Positions 17,029 to 26,931 of a DNA stretch of 64,000 bases are shown in pieces. Numbering within the stretch: the first letter of the stretch is position 1; each line of letters starts with the position of its first letter. The position numbers and the translations under genes were made by a program. The notes beneath the pieces were generated by a model. It was not told the origin of the DNA. It was given only the letters and a program-made list of their open reading frames with translations, and made no database searches. This DNA is from Streptomyces sp. NRRL B-1347. GTDB taxonomy: Bacteria > Actinomycetota > Actinomycetes > Streptomycetales > Streptomycetaceae. The DNA lies in the NCBI RefSeq assembly GCF_000720325.1, contig NZ_JOJM01000017.1:105225-169224 (forward strand), read 5' to 3'.

Positions 17029-17714
17029 GCCGCGCGGAGACGGGCCGTGCGGAGGGAGGCCGCGCGGGGGCGGGCCGCGCCGCAGGAGTGGGCCGCTTCC
17101 CGAAGGGCGCGGCCGCCGTGAAGGCCGGTGACGCGCTGCCGCCGCTGGAGATCCCGGTCACGCGCACACTGATCGTCGCGGGAGCCATCGCGTCCAGGGA
17201 CTACCAGGACGTGCACCACGACGTGGAGCTCGCGAAGGAGAAGGGCTCCCCCGACATCTTCATGAACATCCTCACCACCAACGGCCTGGTGGGGCGCTAC
17301 ATCACCGACCACTTCGGACCGAGCGCCGTCCTCCGCACCGTGAGGATCAGGCTGGGCGCGCCCAACTACCCCGGGGACACGATGGTGTTGACGGGCTCGA
17401 TAGAGGAGGTCGCCCGGACCCCGGAGGGCACCACGGCGACGGTCAGGGTCGTCGGCGCCAACGGCATAGGCAAGCACGTCACCGGCATGGTGACGGTGAC
17501 CGTGCCCGCCGTGCCAGCCGTGCCAGCCGTGCCAGCCGCGCCCACCGTGCCCGCCGTGCCAGCCGCGCCCGCCGTGCCAGCCGCGCCCACCGTGCCGACC
17601 ACGGCGGTCGAGGCGGACGGCACGGTCTCAGGCGGCACCGCCTCAGGCGGCACCGCCTCAGGTGGCGAGGCCTCAGCCGGCGAGGCCCCGACGGCGGCGG
17701 GAGGTGCGGCATGA
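17025..17714 (+). CDS. MaoC-like enoyl-CoA hydratase subunit (ChsH1-like) with repetitive C-terminal tail
   Basis: A 229-residue protein overlapping both neighbours by ATGA junctions. The hotdog domain (about residues 35-165) contains the hydratase motif SRDYQDVHHD with the Asp/His pair and MNILTTNGLVGRYITDHFG. In the ChsH1-ChsH2 heterotetramer this subunit carries the active site. After about residue 165 comes a low-complexity tail of VPA/APA and SGGTA repeats, absent from typical ChsH1 proteins, encoded by 9-bp and 15-bp tandem DNA repeats. The N-terminal 30 residues are also Arg/Gly-rich. I infer that the tail is dispensable and expanded by slippage. Confidence 0.86.
   Translation: MSRAETGRAEGGRAGAGRAAGVGRFPKGAAAVKAGDALPPLEIPVTRTLIVAGAIASRDYQDVHHDVELAKEKGSPDIFMNILTTNGLVGRYITDHFGPSAVLRTVRIRLGAPNYPGDTMVLTGSIEEVARTPEGTTATVRVVGANGIGKHVTGMVTVTVPAVPAVPAVPAAPTVPAVPAAPAVPAAPTVPTTAVEADGTVSGGTASGGTASGGEASAGEAPTAAGGAA
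17502..17688. repeat. Coding 9-bp and 15-bp tandem repeats in the ChsH1-like gene
   Basis: 17502-17596 holds about ten copies of a 9-base unit (GTGCCAGCC and variants, encoding VPA/APA). 17624-17688 holds four copies of a 15-base unit (GCCTCAGGCGGCACC and variants, encoding ASGGT). All copies stay in frame. Confidence 0.85.
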
Positions 17715-18877
17715 GCGTGCGGACGCGGGACGACCTCGGCGGCAGGGCGGCGGTCGCCGGGATCGGCGCCACCGAGTTCTCCAAGGACTCCGGGCGCAGC
17801 GAGCTGACGCTGGCCGTGGAGGCGGTGCGGGCGGCGCTCGACGACGCGGGCCTCGCCCCGGCCGACGTCGACGGCCTGGTCACCTTCACGATGGACACCA
17901 GCCCGGAGATCACGGTCGCCCAGGCGGCGGGCATCGGCGAGCTCTCCTTCTTCTCCCGCGTGCACTACGGCGGCGGCGCGGCCTGCGCCACCGTGCAGCA
18001 GGCGGCGCTCGCGATAGCCGCGGGAGTGGCCGAAGTGGTCGTCTGCTACCGGGCGTTCAACGAGCGGTCCGGCCGCCGCTTCGGCGCCGGGGTGAGCCGT
18101 CGCGAGCCGTCGGCGGAGGGCGTGGCGCTCGGCTGGGCACTGCCGTTCGGGCTGCTCACCCCCGCGTCCTGGGTGGCGATGGCCGCGCAGCGCTATCTGC
18201 ACGCCCATGGACTGACCCCGGAGGTCTTCGGCCACGTCGCGGTAACCGACCGGAAGTACGCGGCGACCAACCCGGCCGCGTACTTCCACGGCAGACCCAT
18301 CACGCTGGAGGAGCACGCCGCCTCCCGCTGGATCGTGGAGCCGCTGCGGCTCCTGGACTGCTGCCAGGAGACGGACGGCGGGCAGGCCCTCGTCGTCACC
18401 AGCGTGGAGCGGGCCAGGGACCTGCCGAAGCCGCCCGCGGTGATCGCCGCCGCCGCGCAGGGCGCGGGCCGCGCCCAGGAGCAGATGACCAGCTACTACC
18501 GCGACGACCTCACGGGCCTGCCGGAAATGGGCGTCGTGGCACGGCAGTTGTGGCGCACCTCGGGGCTCGCCCCCGGTGATGTCGACGTCGGGATCCTCTA
18601 CGACCACTTCACGCCGTTCGTGCTGATGCAGCTGGAGGAGTTCGGGTTCTGCGCGCCGGGCGAGGCGGCGGAGTTCGTCGCCAAGGAGCGGCTGCCGCTG
18701 AACACCCACGGCGGACAGCTGGGCGAGGCCTATCTCCACGGGATGAACGGCATAGCGGAGGCCGTGCGCCAGCTGCGCGGCACGGCGGTGAACCAGATAC
18801 CCGGCGCCGGGCACGCCCTGGTCACGGCGGGCACCGGCGTCCCCACATCGGGGCTGATTCTGGCGGCGGACGGCTGA
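17711..18877 (+). CDS. Lipid-transfer protein / thiolase-like enzyme (Ltp2-like aldolase candidate)
   Basis: A 388-residue SCP2-type thiolase-fold protein starting by ATGA overlap with the hydratase gene. Recognisable segments are AVAGIGATEFSKDSGRSE, GGGAACATVQQAALAIAAG, ILYDHFTPFVLMQLEEFGFC and the C-terminal NTHGGQLGEAYLHGMNG. In Mycobacterium and Rhodococcus the homologue Ltp2 forms a complex with the DUF35 domain of ChsH2 and cleaves a beta-hydroxyacyl-CoA by retro-aldol reaction instead of thiolysis. The gene order here (ChsH2-ChsH1-Ltp2 type) supports the same chemistry on some branched or cyclic acyl-CoA. The acyl-CoA dehydrogenase expected upstream in the steroid pathway is not in the operon. 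Confidence 0.87.
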   Translation: MSVRTRDDLGGRAAVAGIGATEFSKDSGRSELTLAVEAVRAALDDAGLAPADVDGLVTFTMDTSPEITVAQAAGIGELSFFSRVHYGGGAACATVQQAALAIAAGVAEVVVCYRAFNERSGRRFGAGVSRREPSAEGVALGWALPFGLLTPASWVAMAAQRYLHAHGLTPEVFGHVAVTDRKYAATNPAAYFHGRPITLEEHAASRWIVEPLRLLDCCQETDGGQALVVTSVERARDLPKPPAVIAAAAQGAGRAQEQMTSYYRDDLTGLPEMGVVARQLWRTSGLAPGDVDVGILYDHFTPFVLMQLEEFGFCAPGEAAEFVAKERLPLNTHGGQLGEAYLHGMNGIAEAVRQLRGTAVNQIPGAGHALVTAGTGVPTSGLILAADG

Positions 18878-18928
18878 ACGCGCGCGTGTCCCGGGCCCAG
18901 CACCCGCCCCGGCCCGTTCACTCGCCGT

Positions 18929-19801
18929 ATGCGCCACCGGAAGACGATCACTGGCCTTGTCCTCGCCCTGTCCCTGGCGACGCTCGCCCTGGACACCTCG
19001 GCTCCCCTCGAGGGACCCGCGCGCCGGGCGGTCCCCGCGCACCCGGAGGGCCACGGCCCGGGCCGCCCCGGAGCGGCGGCGGAGCCCGATGTCTTCGAGG
19101 GCCGGGCCTTCGACACCTGTCTGACACCCCCGGCCGACACCATGCGGCGCTGGCTCGAATCGCCGTACCGCGCGGTGGGCGTCTACTACGCCGGGCGCGG
19201 CCGGGCCTGTCAGGACCAGCCGCAGCTGAGCCGGGCCTGGCTGACGGCGGTCGACGAGATGGGCTGGGGCGTGCTGCCGGTGTACGTCGGCTCGCAGTCC
19301 CCGTGCGTACGGGCCGGGAACAAGCAGCACGTCCGCATCGGAAGCGAGCCCGGACCCCAGGGCACCCGGGAGGGACACGACGCCGTCGTCAGGGCCGAGG
19401 CGCTCGGCATGGGACCGGACAGTCCGCTCTACCTGGACATGGAGGCGTACGCGCACCAGAACGAGAAATGCGCCACGGCCACGCTCGGCTTCGTACGGGC
19501 CTGGAGCCGCGAAGTGCGCAGCCACGGCTACGTACCGGGCTTCTACAGCAGTGCCGACTCCGGCGTAACGCACCTGGAGTCGGCGCGCCGGGCGGGGGTC
19601 GAGGACCTGCCGTCGATCATGTGGTTCGCCCGCTGGAACAACCGCCCCGACCTGTACGGCGAGCAGGCGCTGCCCTGGTCCGCCTGGCATCCGGCGCGCC
19701 GGATCCATCAGTACGCGGGCAACGTCACGGAGCGGTACGGCGGGCGCACCCTGCAGATCGACCGCAACCTGATGCACGCGCCGGTGGCCCGGCTCGGCTG
19801 A
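18929..19801 (+). CDS. Secreted DUF1906 (glycoside-hydrolase-like) protein
   Basis: A 290-residue protein with a signal peptide (about residues 8-25) and a DUF1906 domain with TIM-barrel glycosidase-like fold: FDTCLTPPADTMRRWL, AVGVYYAGRGR, GVLPVYVGSQ, LYLDMEAYA, GYVPGFYSS, MWFARWN and the end IDRNLM. The family, related to mycobacterial Rv2525c, is proposed to act on cell wall glycan, and the conserved Asp/Glu of YLDMEAY are likely active-site residues. It lies 51 bases after the thiolase gene on the same strand but has no clear coupling to it. The biochemical activity is unproven. Confidence 0.82.
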   Translation: MRHRKTITGLVLALSLATLALDTSAPLEGPARRAVPAHPEGHGPGRPGAAAEPDVFEGRAFDTCLTPPADTMRRWLESPYRAVGVYYAGRGRACQDQPQLSRAWLTAVDEMGWGVLPVYVGSQSPCVRAGNKQHVRIGSEPGPQGTREGHDAVVRAEALGMGPDSPLYLDMEAYAHQNEKCATATLGFVRAWSREVRSHGYVPGFYSSADSGVTHLESARRAGVEDLPSIMWFARWNNRPDLYGEQALPWSAWHPARRIHQYAGNVTERYGGRTLQIDRNLMHAPVARLG

Positions 19802-19972
19802 GCGGTGACGGGAGCGGAGCGGGCAAGCGGTTTCCGGTACCTCAGGGTCGAACCCTCAGGAGTGTGCTCCCCTTCCTCCACCTTCAGGAGGTGGGGCCAC
19901 CTCCCCTCGTACAACCTGAGGCGGACATGGCTTCGGGACCTGCGGCCGATCCGCTGATGTAGGGGGCGCTTC

Positions 19973-19984
19973 TAGCGTGGAGCC
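19973..19984 (+). promoter_or_regulatory. -10 element of a leaderless promoter for the SigE-family gene
   Basis: TAGCGT (19973-19978) followed by six bases and ATG 19985; there is no usable RBS, so translation probably starts at the mRNA 5' end. Confidence 0.45.
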
Positions 19985-20548
19985 ATGACCGCATCCATGG
20001 TGTCCGTGTGCACCAGCGCATCGAAGGCCGCGACGCGGGGCGCGGGTCCTTCCGCCTACCCGTCGTTCGCCTCGTACGTCCGGGCCCGACAGCCCGTGCT
20101 GCTGCGCACCGCCCGCTCGCTGACGGCGAATCCGAGCGACGCCGAGGACCTGCTGCAGACGGCCCTGACCAAGACCTATGTGGCCTGGGACCGGATCGAG
20201 GACCACCGGGCGCTCGACGGGTATGTGCGCCGGGCCCTGCTGAACACGCGCACGTCGCAGTGGCGCAAGCGCAAGGTCGACGAGTTCGCCTGCGACGAGC
20301 TGCCCGAACCGGAGGCCGTGCCGGCCGGTGACCCGGCCGAGCAGCAGGCGCTGCACGACGCGATGTGGCGCGCGATCATGAAGCTGCCCGCGCGGCAGCG
20401 GGCCATGGTCGTCCTGCGCTACTACGAGGACCTGAGCGAGGCCCAGACGGCCGAGGTGCTCGGGGTGTCCATCGGCACGGTCAAGAGCGCGGTGTCGCGC
20501 GCGCTCGGCAAGCTCCGCGAGGACCCGGAGCTCACCCCGGTGCGCTGA
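19985..20548 (+). CDS. ECF RNA polymerase sigma factor, SigE family
   Basis: A 187-residue ECF sigma factor. Region 2 includes FASYVRARQPVLLRTARSL, ANPSDAEDLLQTALTKTYVAWDRI (core and -10 recognition) and YVRRALLNTRTSQWRKRK; region 4 includes LPARQRAMVVLRYYEDLSEAQTAEVLGVSIGTVKS (-35 recognition helix). This is the SigE-type subgroup common in actinomycetes (SigE family in domain databases), not the cell-envelope SigE itself. No anti-sigma gene is next to it. ATG 19985 is supported by the leaderless promoter spacing; ATG 19997 is possible. Its regulon is unknown. It lies just before the acyl-CoA ligase gene on the same strand but with its own promoter region between. Confidence 0.9.
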   Translation: MTASMVSVCTSASKAATRGAGPSAYPSFASYVRARQPVLLRTARSLTANPSDAEDLLQTALTKTYVAWDRIEDHRALDGYVRRALLNTRTSQWRKRKVDEFACDELPEPEAVPAGDPAEQQALHDAMWRAIMKLPARQRAMVVLRYYEDLSEAQTAEVLGVSIGTVKSAVSRALGKLREDPELTPVR

Positions 20549-20698
20549 GCGGCGGCCGCTGAGCAGTCGGCCGCCGTGGCGCAGGCCGCCGTAGCCCCGG
20601 GTGCCGGGTGCCGCGCTGTCGGGCGCGCTGTCGGCGGGGCACGCCGGGCGGGTGGCCGTCGTAGCTCAATTTGCCTTCTTGTGCGCTCGCGGTAGTGA

Positions 20699-20714
20699 CA
20701 TACCGCTCGGTATG
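20699..20714. promoter_or_regulatory. TetR-type operator (CATACCG-CT-CGGTATG)
   Basis: A 7-2-7 perfect inverted repeat 80 bases upstream of the acyl-CoA ligase start. TACCGNNCGGTA cores are typical of TetR-family regulators of fatty-acid genes in actinomycetes. No TetR gene adjoins it here. Confidence 0.6.
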
Positions 20715-20793
20715 CGGCGAGAATCTGGGGCTACCGCCAGGTAGAGCGCCGGGACCGCCCGGCCGCCTGCCGCCCGCCGACCGGGAGGACGCC

Positions 20794-22443
20794 GTGCTCA
20801 GCACCATGCAGGACGTACCGCTGACAGTGACCCGCATCCTCAACCACGGCACGACCGTGCACGGGACCTCGCAGGTCACCACCTGGACCGGCGACGGCGA
20901 GCCACAGCGCCGCAGCTTCCGGGAGATCGGTGCCCGCACCGCCCAGCTCGCCCACGCCCTGCGCGAGGACCTCGGGGTCGGCGAGGACGAACGCGTCGCG
21001 ACCTTCATGTGGAACAACGCCGAGCACGTCGAGGCCTACTTCGCCGTGCCCTGCATGGGTGCCGTCCTGCACACCCTCAATCTGCGGCTGCCCGCCGACC
21101 AGCTCACCTGGATCGTGGGCCACGCGGCGGACCGCGTCATCATCGTCAACGGCTCCCTGCTCGGCCTGATCGCGCCGCTCCTGGACCGGATGCCGAGCGT
21201 CGAGCACCTCGTCGTCTCCGGCCCCGGCGACCGCTCCCTCGTCGACGGCGTGCGCGCCCGCGTCCACGAGTACGAGGACCTGATCGCGGACAGGCCGACC
21301 GCCTACGACTGGCCCGAGCTCGACGAACGCCGTGCCGCCGCCATGTGCTACACCTCCGGCACGACCGGCGACCCCAAGGGCGTCGTCTACTCCCACCGCT
21401 CCATCTACCTGCACTCCATGCAGGTCAACATGTCCCAGTCCATGGGCCTCACGGACGCCGACACCAGCCTCGTCGTCGTACCGCAGTTCCACGTCAACGC
21501 CTGGGGACTGCCGCACGCGACGTTCATGACGGGCGTCGGCATGCTGATGCCGGACCGCTTCCTCCAGCCCGCGCCGCTCGCCGAGATGATCGAGGCCGAG
21601 CGCCCCTCGCACGCCGCGGCCGTGCCCACCATCTGGCAGGGCCTGCTCGCCGAACTCACCGCGAACCCCCGTGACGTCAGCTGCATGCACCAGGTCACCA
21701 TCGGCGGCGCGGCGTGTCCGCCCTCCCTGATGGAGGCCTTCGACCGGCTCGGGGTCCGGGTCTGCCACGCCTGGGGCATGACGGAGACCTCCCCGCTCGG
21801 CACGGTCTCGCGGCCGCCCGCGCACGCCGTGGGCACCGACGAGGAGTTCGCCTACCGCCTCACCCAGGGCCGCTTCCCCGCCGGGGTCGAGGGCCGCCTC
21901 ATCGGCCCCGACGGCAGCAGGCTCCCCTGGGACGGTGAGTCCGCGGGCGAGCTGGAGGTCCGCGGCCCCTGGATCGCGGGCGCGTACTACGGCGGCGCGG
22001 GCGGCGAGGACATCAGGCCGGAGGACAAGTTCAGCGCCGACGGCTGGCTCAGGACCGGGGACGTCGGCGTCATCTCGGCGGACGGCTTCCTGACCCTCAC
22101 CGACCGGGCGAAGGACGTCATCAAGTCCGGCGGAGAGTGGATCTCCTCCGTCGACCTGGAGAACGCCCTGATGTCGCATCCCGACGTCGCCGAGGCGGCC
22201 GTCGTCGCCGTCCCCGACGACAAGTGGGGCGAGCGCCCCCTGGCCACCGTCGTCCTCAAGGAGGAGGCCACCGCCGACTACGCGGCCCTGCGCGACTTCC
22301 TCGCCACCCGCGTCGCCAAGTGGCAGCTCCCGGAGCGCTGGGCCGTCGTCGCCGCGGTCCCGAAGACGAGCGTCGGCAAGTTCGACAAGAAGGTGCTGCG
22401 CAGGCAGTACGCGGCCGGAGAGCTGGACGTGACCCGGATCTGA
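20794..22443 (+). CDS. Long/medium-chain fatty acid-CoA ligase (acyl-CoA synthetase, FadD family)
   Basis: A 549-residue adenylate-forming enzyme that activates a carboxylic acid to acyl-AMP and then acyl-CoA. The AMP-binding signature [11 protein letters not shown] (about residue 187), the A5 motif WGMTETSP, the hinge GWLRTGDVG...[15 protein letters not shown] and the catalytic lysine near [10 protein letters not shown] are all present. GTG 20794 is preferred because GGGAGGA lies five bases upstream; ATG 20806 is an alternative. A TetR-type operator lies upstream. Together with the hydratase/thiolase operon 2 kb away it may serve degradation of an unusual acid, but that is inference. Its 3' end abuts the truncated end of the convergent PAS gene. 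Confidence 0.92.
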   Translation: MLSTMQDVPLTVTRILNHGTTVHGTSQVTTWTGDGEPQRRSFREIGARTAQLAHALREDLGVGEDERVATFMWNNAEHVEAYFAVPCMGAVLHTLNLRLPADQLTWIVGHAADRVIIVNGSLLGLIAPLLDRMPSVEHLVVSGPGDRSLVDGVRARVHEYEDLIADRPTAYDWPELDERRAAAMCYTSGTTGDPKGVVYSHRSIYLHSMQVNMSQSMGLTDADTSLVVVPQFHVNAWGLPHATFMTGVGMLMPDRFLQPAPLAEMIEAERPSHAAAVPTIWQGLLAELTANPRDVSCMHQVTIGGAACPPSLMEAFDRLGVRVCHAWGMTETSPLGTVSRPPAHAVGTDEEFAYRLTQGRFPAGVEGRLIGPDGSRLPWDGESAGELEVRGPWIAGAYYGGAGGEDIRPEDKFSADGWLRTGDVGVISADGFLTLTDRAKDVIKSGGEWISSVDLENALMSHPDVAEAAVVAVPDDKWGERPLATVVLKEEATADYAALRDFLATRVAKWQLPERWAVVAAVPKTSVGKFDKKVLRRQYAAGELDVTRI

Positions 22444-22491
22444 GCCCGCCGCCCGCCGCCCTCGACCCCCTGGCCCCCGACCCCCTGGCCC

Positions 22492-25400
22492 GCGTCGGCG
22501 GCGTACCTGATGGAGGTCCATCACCACCAGGTTCGGCCGGGTCTGGGCGGCGAGCGTCACCGCGTCGGCGTCGCTCTCGGCCCGCGCGACCTGCATGCCG
22601 CGCCGCTCCAGGGTCGCGGTCAGGGCGAGGGCGATCTCCTCGTGCTCCTCGATGAGCAGGACCCGCGGCGGGTGCTGCTCGCTGTCGCGCGGCGCGAGGG
22701 CCTTCAGGAGCACGGCGGGGTCGGCGCCGTACGCCGCCTCGCGCGAGGCCTGGCCGAGCCCGGCCGTGACGAGCACCGGCACCTCGGCGGCGACGGCGGC
22801 CTGCCGCAGCGACTGCAGCGCGGTCCGGGTGATCGGGCCGGTCAGCGGGTCCACGAAGAGGGCCGCGGGGAACGCGGCGATCTGCGCGTCGACCTCCTCG
22901 CGCGAGTGCACGATGACGGGCCGGTAGCCGCGGTCGCTCAGGGCCTGCTGCGTGGTGACGTCGGGCGCGGGCCAGACGAGCAGCCGACGCGGGTTGTCCA
23001 GCGGCTCGGGCGGCAACTCGTCGTCCATGGGCTGCGGCTGGGGCCGGTTCGTCACCTCGACGGCGCCACCGGGGCCGTCCAGCGGCTCGGGGCCCTCGGC
23101 GGCGTTCTCGTCCGGAGCGCCGATCGCGTACGAGCGTCCGGTGCCCTCGGTGCCCGGCGAGAGCCGGGGCTGCGGCTTGGCCTGCGGCGCCTGCGGGTGC
23201 GGGCGCGCCGCGCTCTCCGGGCGCTCGTCGGCGCCCGGCTCGGGCGGCGTGCCCAGCTTGCGGCGGCGCCCCGAACCCCCCTGCGCGGGCTGCGCGGGGG
23301 CCTGCGGCGGCTTGGCCTGCGGCTGCTGTACGGGCGGCTGCGGCTGGCGCCCGAACGGCACGCCCTGGCCCAGCGTGCGCACGCTGATCGCGCGCCCCTG
23401 CGTCGAGTTCGGGTCGACGGGCGCGGCCTCGGCGGGCAGCGGCTGTGCGGCACGCGCGCGTGGATCACGTTCCGGCGGCAGGGCGGCCGAGGGCGTGCCG
23501 CCCGCGGGGGTCCCGTCGGCGGGCGTGCCGTCCGTGGGGACGCCCCCCGCCGGGGTGCCCGCGACGGGCACGGCCCGGGGCGGAGTCGTACCGCCCGCGG
23601 GGTCGGCCGCCGACGGGGCCTGCCGCGCGCGCCGACGCCCGGTCGGGGCCTGAGGGTGCGCCTGGGGGTGCGCCTGCGCGGGGAGCGCGGGAGACGGCTG
23701 TGCCTGCGCGGGGAGCGCGGGGGACTGCGTCGGGTGCGGCTGCGGCGGCGTGTGGTCGTCGGCGGGGTCCTGCGGCGCCACGGCGTGCTGCCCGGAGTCG
23801 TCCGGCCCCATGGGGTCGCCTTCCGGCGCGGGGGCGGGCCTGCCGCCCTGCGCCACGGCGCCGCGGGCCCGGCTCTGCGTGGGCACCCCGCCGCGCGCGG
23901 CGCCCTGCAAACCGGCCTGTACGCCCGCTGGAACGTTCACCGAGGCGCCGACCTGGGCGGGCCCCGCCTCCGTGGCGACAGCGCCGTGCGGATCCTGCTG
24001 GGCACCGGCCGAGCGCGCGCCTGCGAGCTGCCGCGCACCGCCCTGGGCGGCCTGTCCCGCGGCGTGTCCGGAGGCCTGGCCGTCGGCCTGCCCCGTGACC
24101 TGCTCGGCGCCGACCAGCGCCCCGCTGTCCGCGTCGCGGTCCGCCGCGGCCGGAGGCAGCGCGAACACACGGCTGTTGGACGCCTCTTCCGCCGCCGCCC
24201 GCTCCTGGGCAGCGGCCAGCGCGCGCCGGGCACGACGGCCTCCGGGGCGCGGTGCGTCAGGGGCGTCGCCCTGCCCGTCCCCGTACTCCGGAGCGGCCCC
24301 GGTCCCCGACGGCAGCGCCAACGCCTGCGGCTCGCCCGCCCGTCGGGCACGCCGCCCCGAAGGTCCCGCGTCGCCCTGGGGCGGCACCGGCTGGGACGGC
24401 ACTCCCTGAGGAGGCACGGTCTGCCCGAGCGCCGCCGAACCGGCCGCGTGCTCGGCCGCCGTCATCACGGCACCCTCGGCGGGGCTCGGCCGTCCCCTGC
24501 GCCTACCGGTGCCTCCCGACGTGTCGCCGGACGTACCGGTCCCCGTGTCCCCGGGAGCGGGCGGGGCGAGCGGGGCGGGCTCCGCCGGGCCGTGCGCCAC
24601 GGCACGCCGCCTGCGCCGCCCGGTGCCACCACCGGGACCGGCCTCCGCGGCACCGGGGGCCTCCGCGCCTCCGGTGTCATCGGAACCCGCCGCACCGGGA
24701 ACGCCGCTGGGAGCACCACCGGGAACGCCGCTGTCCAGGAAGGAGTCCACCGAGGAGCGCCGCGCCCGTCGGCGCCCGCCCCCGGAGGGAGCGCCCGCCT
24801 GCTCGGGCACCACGGCACCGGTGCCCGCGGTGTCGCCGCCCTGCGCGGGGGCCTCGGGGGCGGCCGCCGGAGCCGTCCGCGAGGACACCTCCACGGAGGT
24901 CCCGGGAGTACCAGAAGTACCGGCAGCACTGGCAGTACCGGCAGCACCGGGAGCAACTCCGGAACCGTCCCCGACCGGCACTTCGAGTACGTACGCGCTG
25001 CCGCTCGTGCCCGGCACCTCGTGCGTCTGGAGCACGCCGCCGTGGGCCCGCACGATGCCCTGGACGACGGGCTCGTGGACGGGGTCGCCGCCGGTGTAGG
25101 GCCCGCGCACCTCGATGCGGACGACCTCGCCGCGCTGGGCCGCGGCGACGACGATCGTCGAGTCGACGTATCCGGCCGCGGCCTCGGGGCCGCCCGAAAC
25201 CACGGCTCCCGCGCGCGTGTTGCCGGTGGCGTCGATTCCGGCCACGTCGGCGATCAGGTGCGCGAGGGCCGTCGCGAGCCGGTGCGCGTCCACCTGGACC
25301 GCGACCGGCGGCGCGTGCACGGCGAACTGGGCGCGGCCGGGCCCGATCAGCTCGACGGCCCCGTCGACGCCCGCCGCGACGACGGCGTCCAGCGGCACGA

Positions 25401-26646
25401 CCGTGCGGGCCAGGTCCTCGTCGCCCGCCTCCAGGCGCTGGAAGCCCAGGACGTTGTCCACGAGGGTCGTCATGCGCGCGTACCCGGCCGACAGGTGGTG
25501 CAGGACCTGGTTGGCCTCGGGCCACAGCTGGCCCGCGTCGTCGGCGGCGAGGGCGGCCAGTTCGCGGCGCATCTCGTCGAGCGGCCCGCGCAGGGACCGG
25601 TCGAGGACGGCGACGAGCTGCTCGTGCCGGGCGGCGAGGGCGTCGTAGCGCTCCTGCTCCTGCTCGGCGAAGGCCTCGTAGCGGTCCTTCTCGCGCTCGG
25701 CGAGCGCCGCGTACCGCTCCTGCTCGGCCGCGAGTTCCTCCGCGCGGCGCTCCGCGGCCTCGCGCAGCTCCTCGGCGTGCTGGGCGAGCGCGGTCTCGTG
25801 CCGCTCGGCGAGCGCGTCGTACGGCCGCCGGTCGGTGAAGGTCATGACCGCGCCGACGAGCTGGTCGCCGTCGCGCACGGGTGCCGTCGTCAGGTCGACC
25901 GAGACCTTCTCGCCGCTCTTGGCCCACAGGACCTGGCCGCGCACGCGGTGCTTGCGCCCGGAGCGCAGCGTGTCCGCGAGCGGCGACTCGTCGTACGGGA
26001 AGGGCTCGCCGTCGGCGCGCGAGTGCAGGACCAGCGGGTGCAGTTCCTGCCCGCCGAGGTCGCTCGCGCGAAAGCCGAGTATCTGGGCGGCGGCGGGGTT
26101 GACCAGGACGACCCGGCCGTCGGTGTCCGTGCCGACGACGCCTTCGGCGGCGGCCCGCAGGATCATCTCGGTCTGCCGCTGCGAACGCGCCAGCTCGGCT
26201 TCCGTGTTGAGCGCCCCGGACAGGTCGCGGACGACGATCATCAGCATCTCGTCGCCGCTGTAGCTGGTGGAGCCGCCGTATCCGCCGTGGCCGTAGCGCT
26301 CGTCGTAGGCGTTCCTGCTGTCCTCGAGGCTGGAGCTGGTGACCTCGACGGGGAACTCGAATCCGTCCGTACGGCGGGCGATCATCCGCTTCGGCTTGGT
26401 CCGTCCGCGTTCGTCCGTGCTGTCCGGACGGCGCATGGAGCCGGGAATGAGCCGGGAGTCGAACTCCGGCAGCAGATCGAGCAGTCCGCGCCCCACGAGC
26501 GCGGTGCCGGGCGCCTCGAAGGCCTCGAGCGCGATGGCGTTCGCGTTCACGACGGTCCCGTTGGCGTTGACCAGCACCAGCGCGTCCGGGAGCGCGTCGA
26601 GTATGGCTGCGAGGCGAGCAGCGCCTCGGGATGGCCTGCTGCTCAC
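22492..26646 (-). CDS. Very large PAS-domain sensor-like protein, C-terminally truncated
   Basis: From GTG 26646 (RBS GGGAGGA nine bases upstream) the frame encodes two PAS domains (about residues 8-150 and 160-280), a charged coiled coil (285-345), a degenerate kinase-like core (345-560) without a recognisable His-Glu-x-x-x-Pro motif, a 600-residue Pro/Ala-rich segment with repeated RRRRARR-type basic clusters, and two receiver-like domains. The first receiver-like domain (about 1215-1320) seems complete. The second begins RVLLIEEHEEIALALTATL but stops after LVVMDLHQVRRRR (residue 1385), so its beta-4/beta-5 half with the Thr and Lys positions is missing. Beyond that, the frame continues without a stop to 20731 across the antisense strand of the acyl-CoA ligase gene. 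I infer deletion of the true 3' end; the boundary given is where recognisable sequence ends. Confidence 0.75.
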
Positions 26647-26931
26647 GACGACGCTTCCTCCCTGGTTACCGCACCTTGCCGACCGCCCAGGCCATCTTGC
26701 CCCGCGGCCCGCGGCGTGTCACGGGAGGGAAGTCTACGGGGAGCGGTTGCGGGCGCGACGCCGGATGAGGGGGAGTGGGAGGGAGACTGCACGCAGAAGC
26801 TGTGAGGGCCTCGGTCGTCCCTGGTCACAGGACGGGCGTACGGCGCACTTCTTCAAGGCAGTTCATAAGGCACTTCATAAAGAAGGCGCCGCACGCCGTG
26901 GAATGAGTCGCTACGCGCGCGGGGACGGGCG

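Noticed and set aside
20731..22491. Minus-strand continuation of the PAS frame as a genuine protein domain
   Set aside because: The residues are the antisense of a conserved acyl-CoA ligase and show no domain, so I treat the open frame as accidental extension after truncation.
22510..26805. A 1431-codon open frame on the plus strand opposite the PAS gene
   Set aside because: It is a GC-driven mirror frame: the minus strand has PAS domains and a good RBS, while this frame has Arg/Gly/Ala-rich sequence with no family resemblance.
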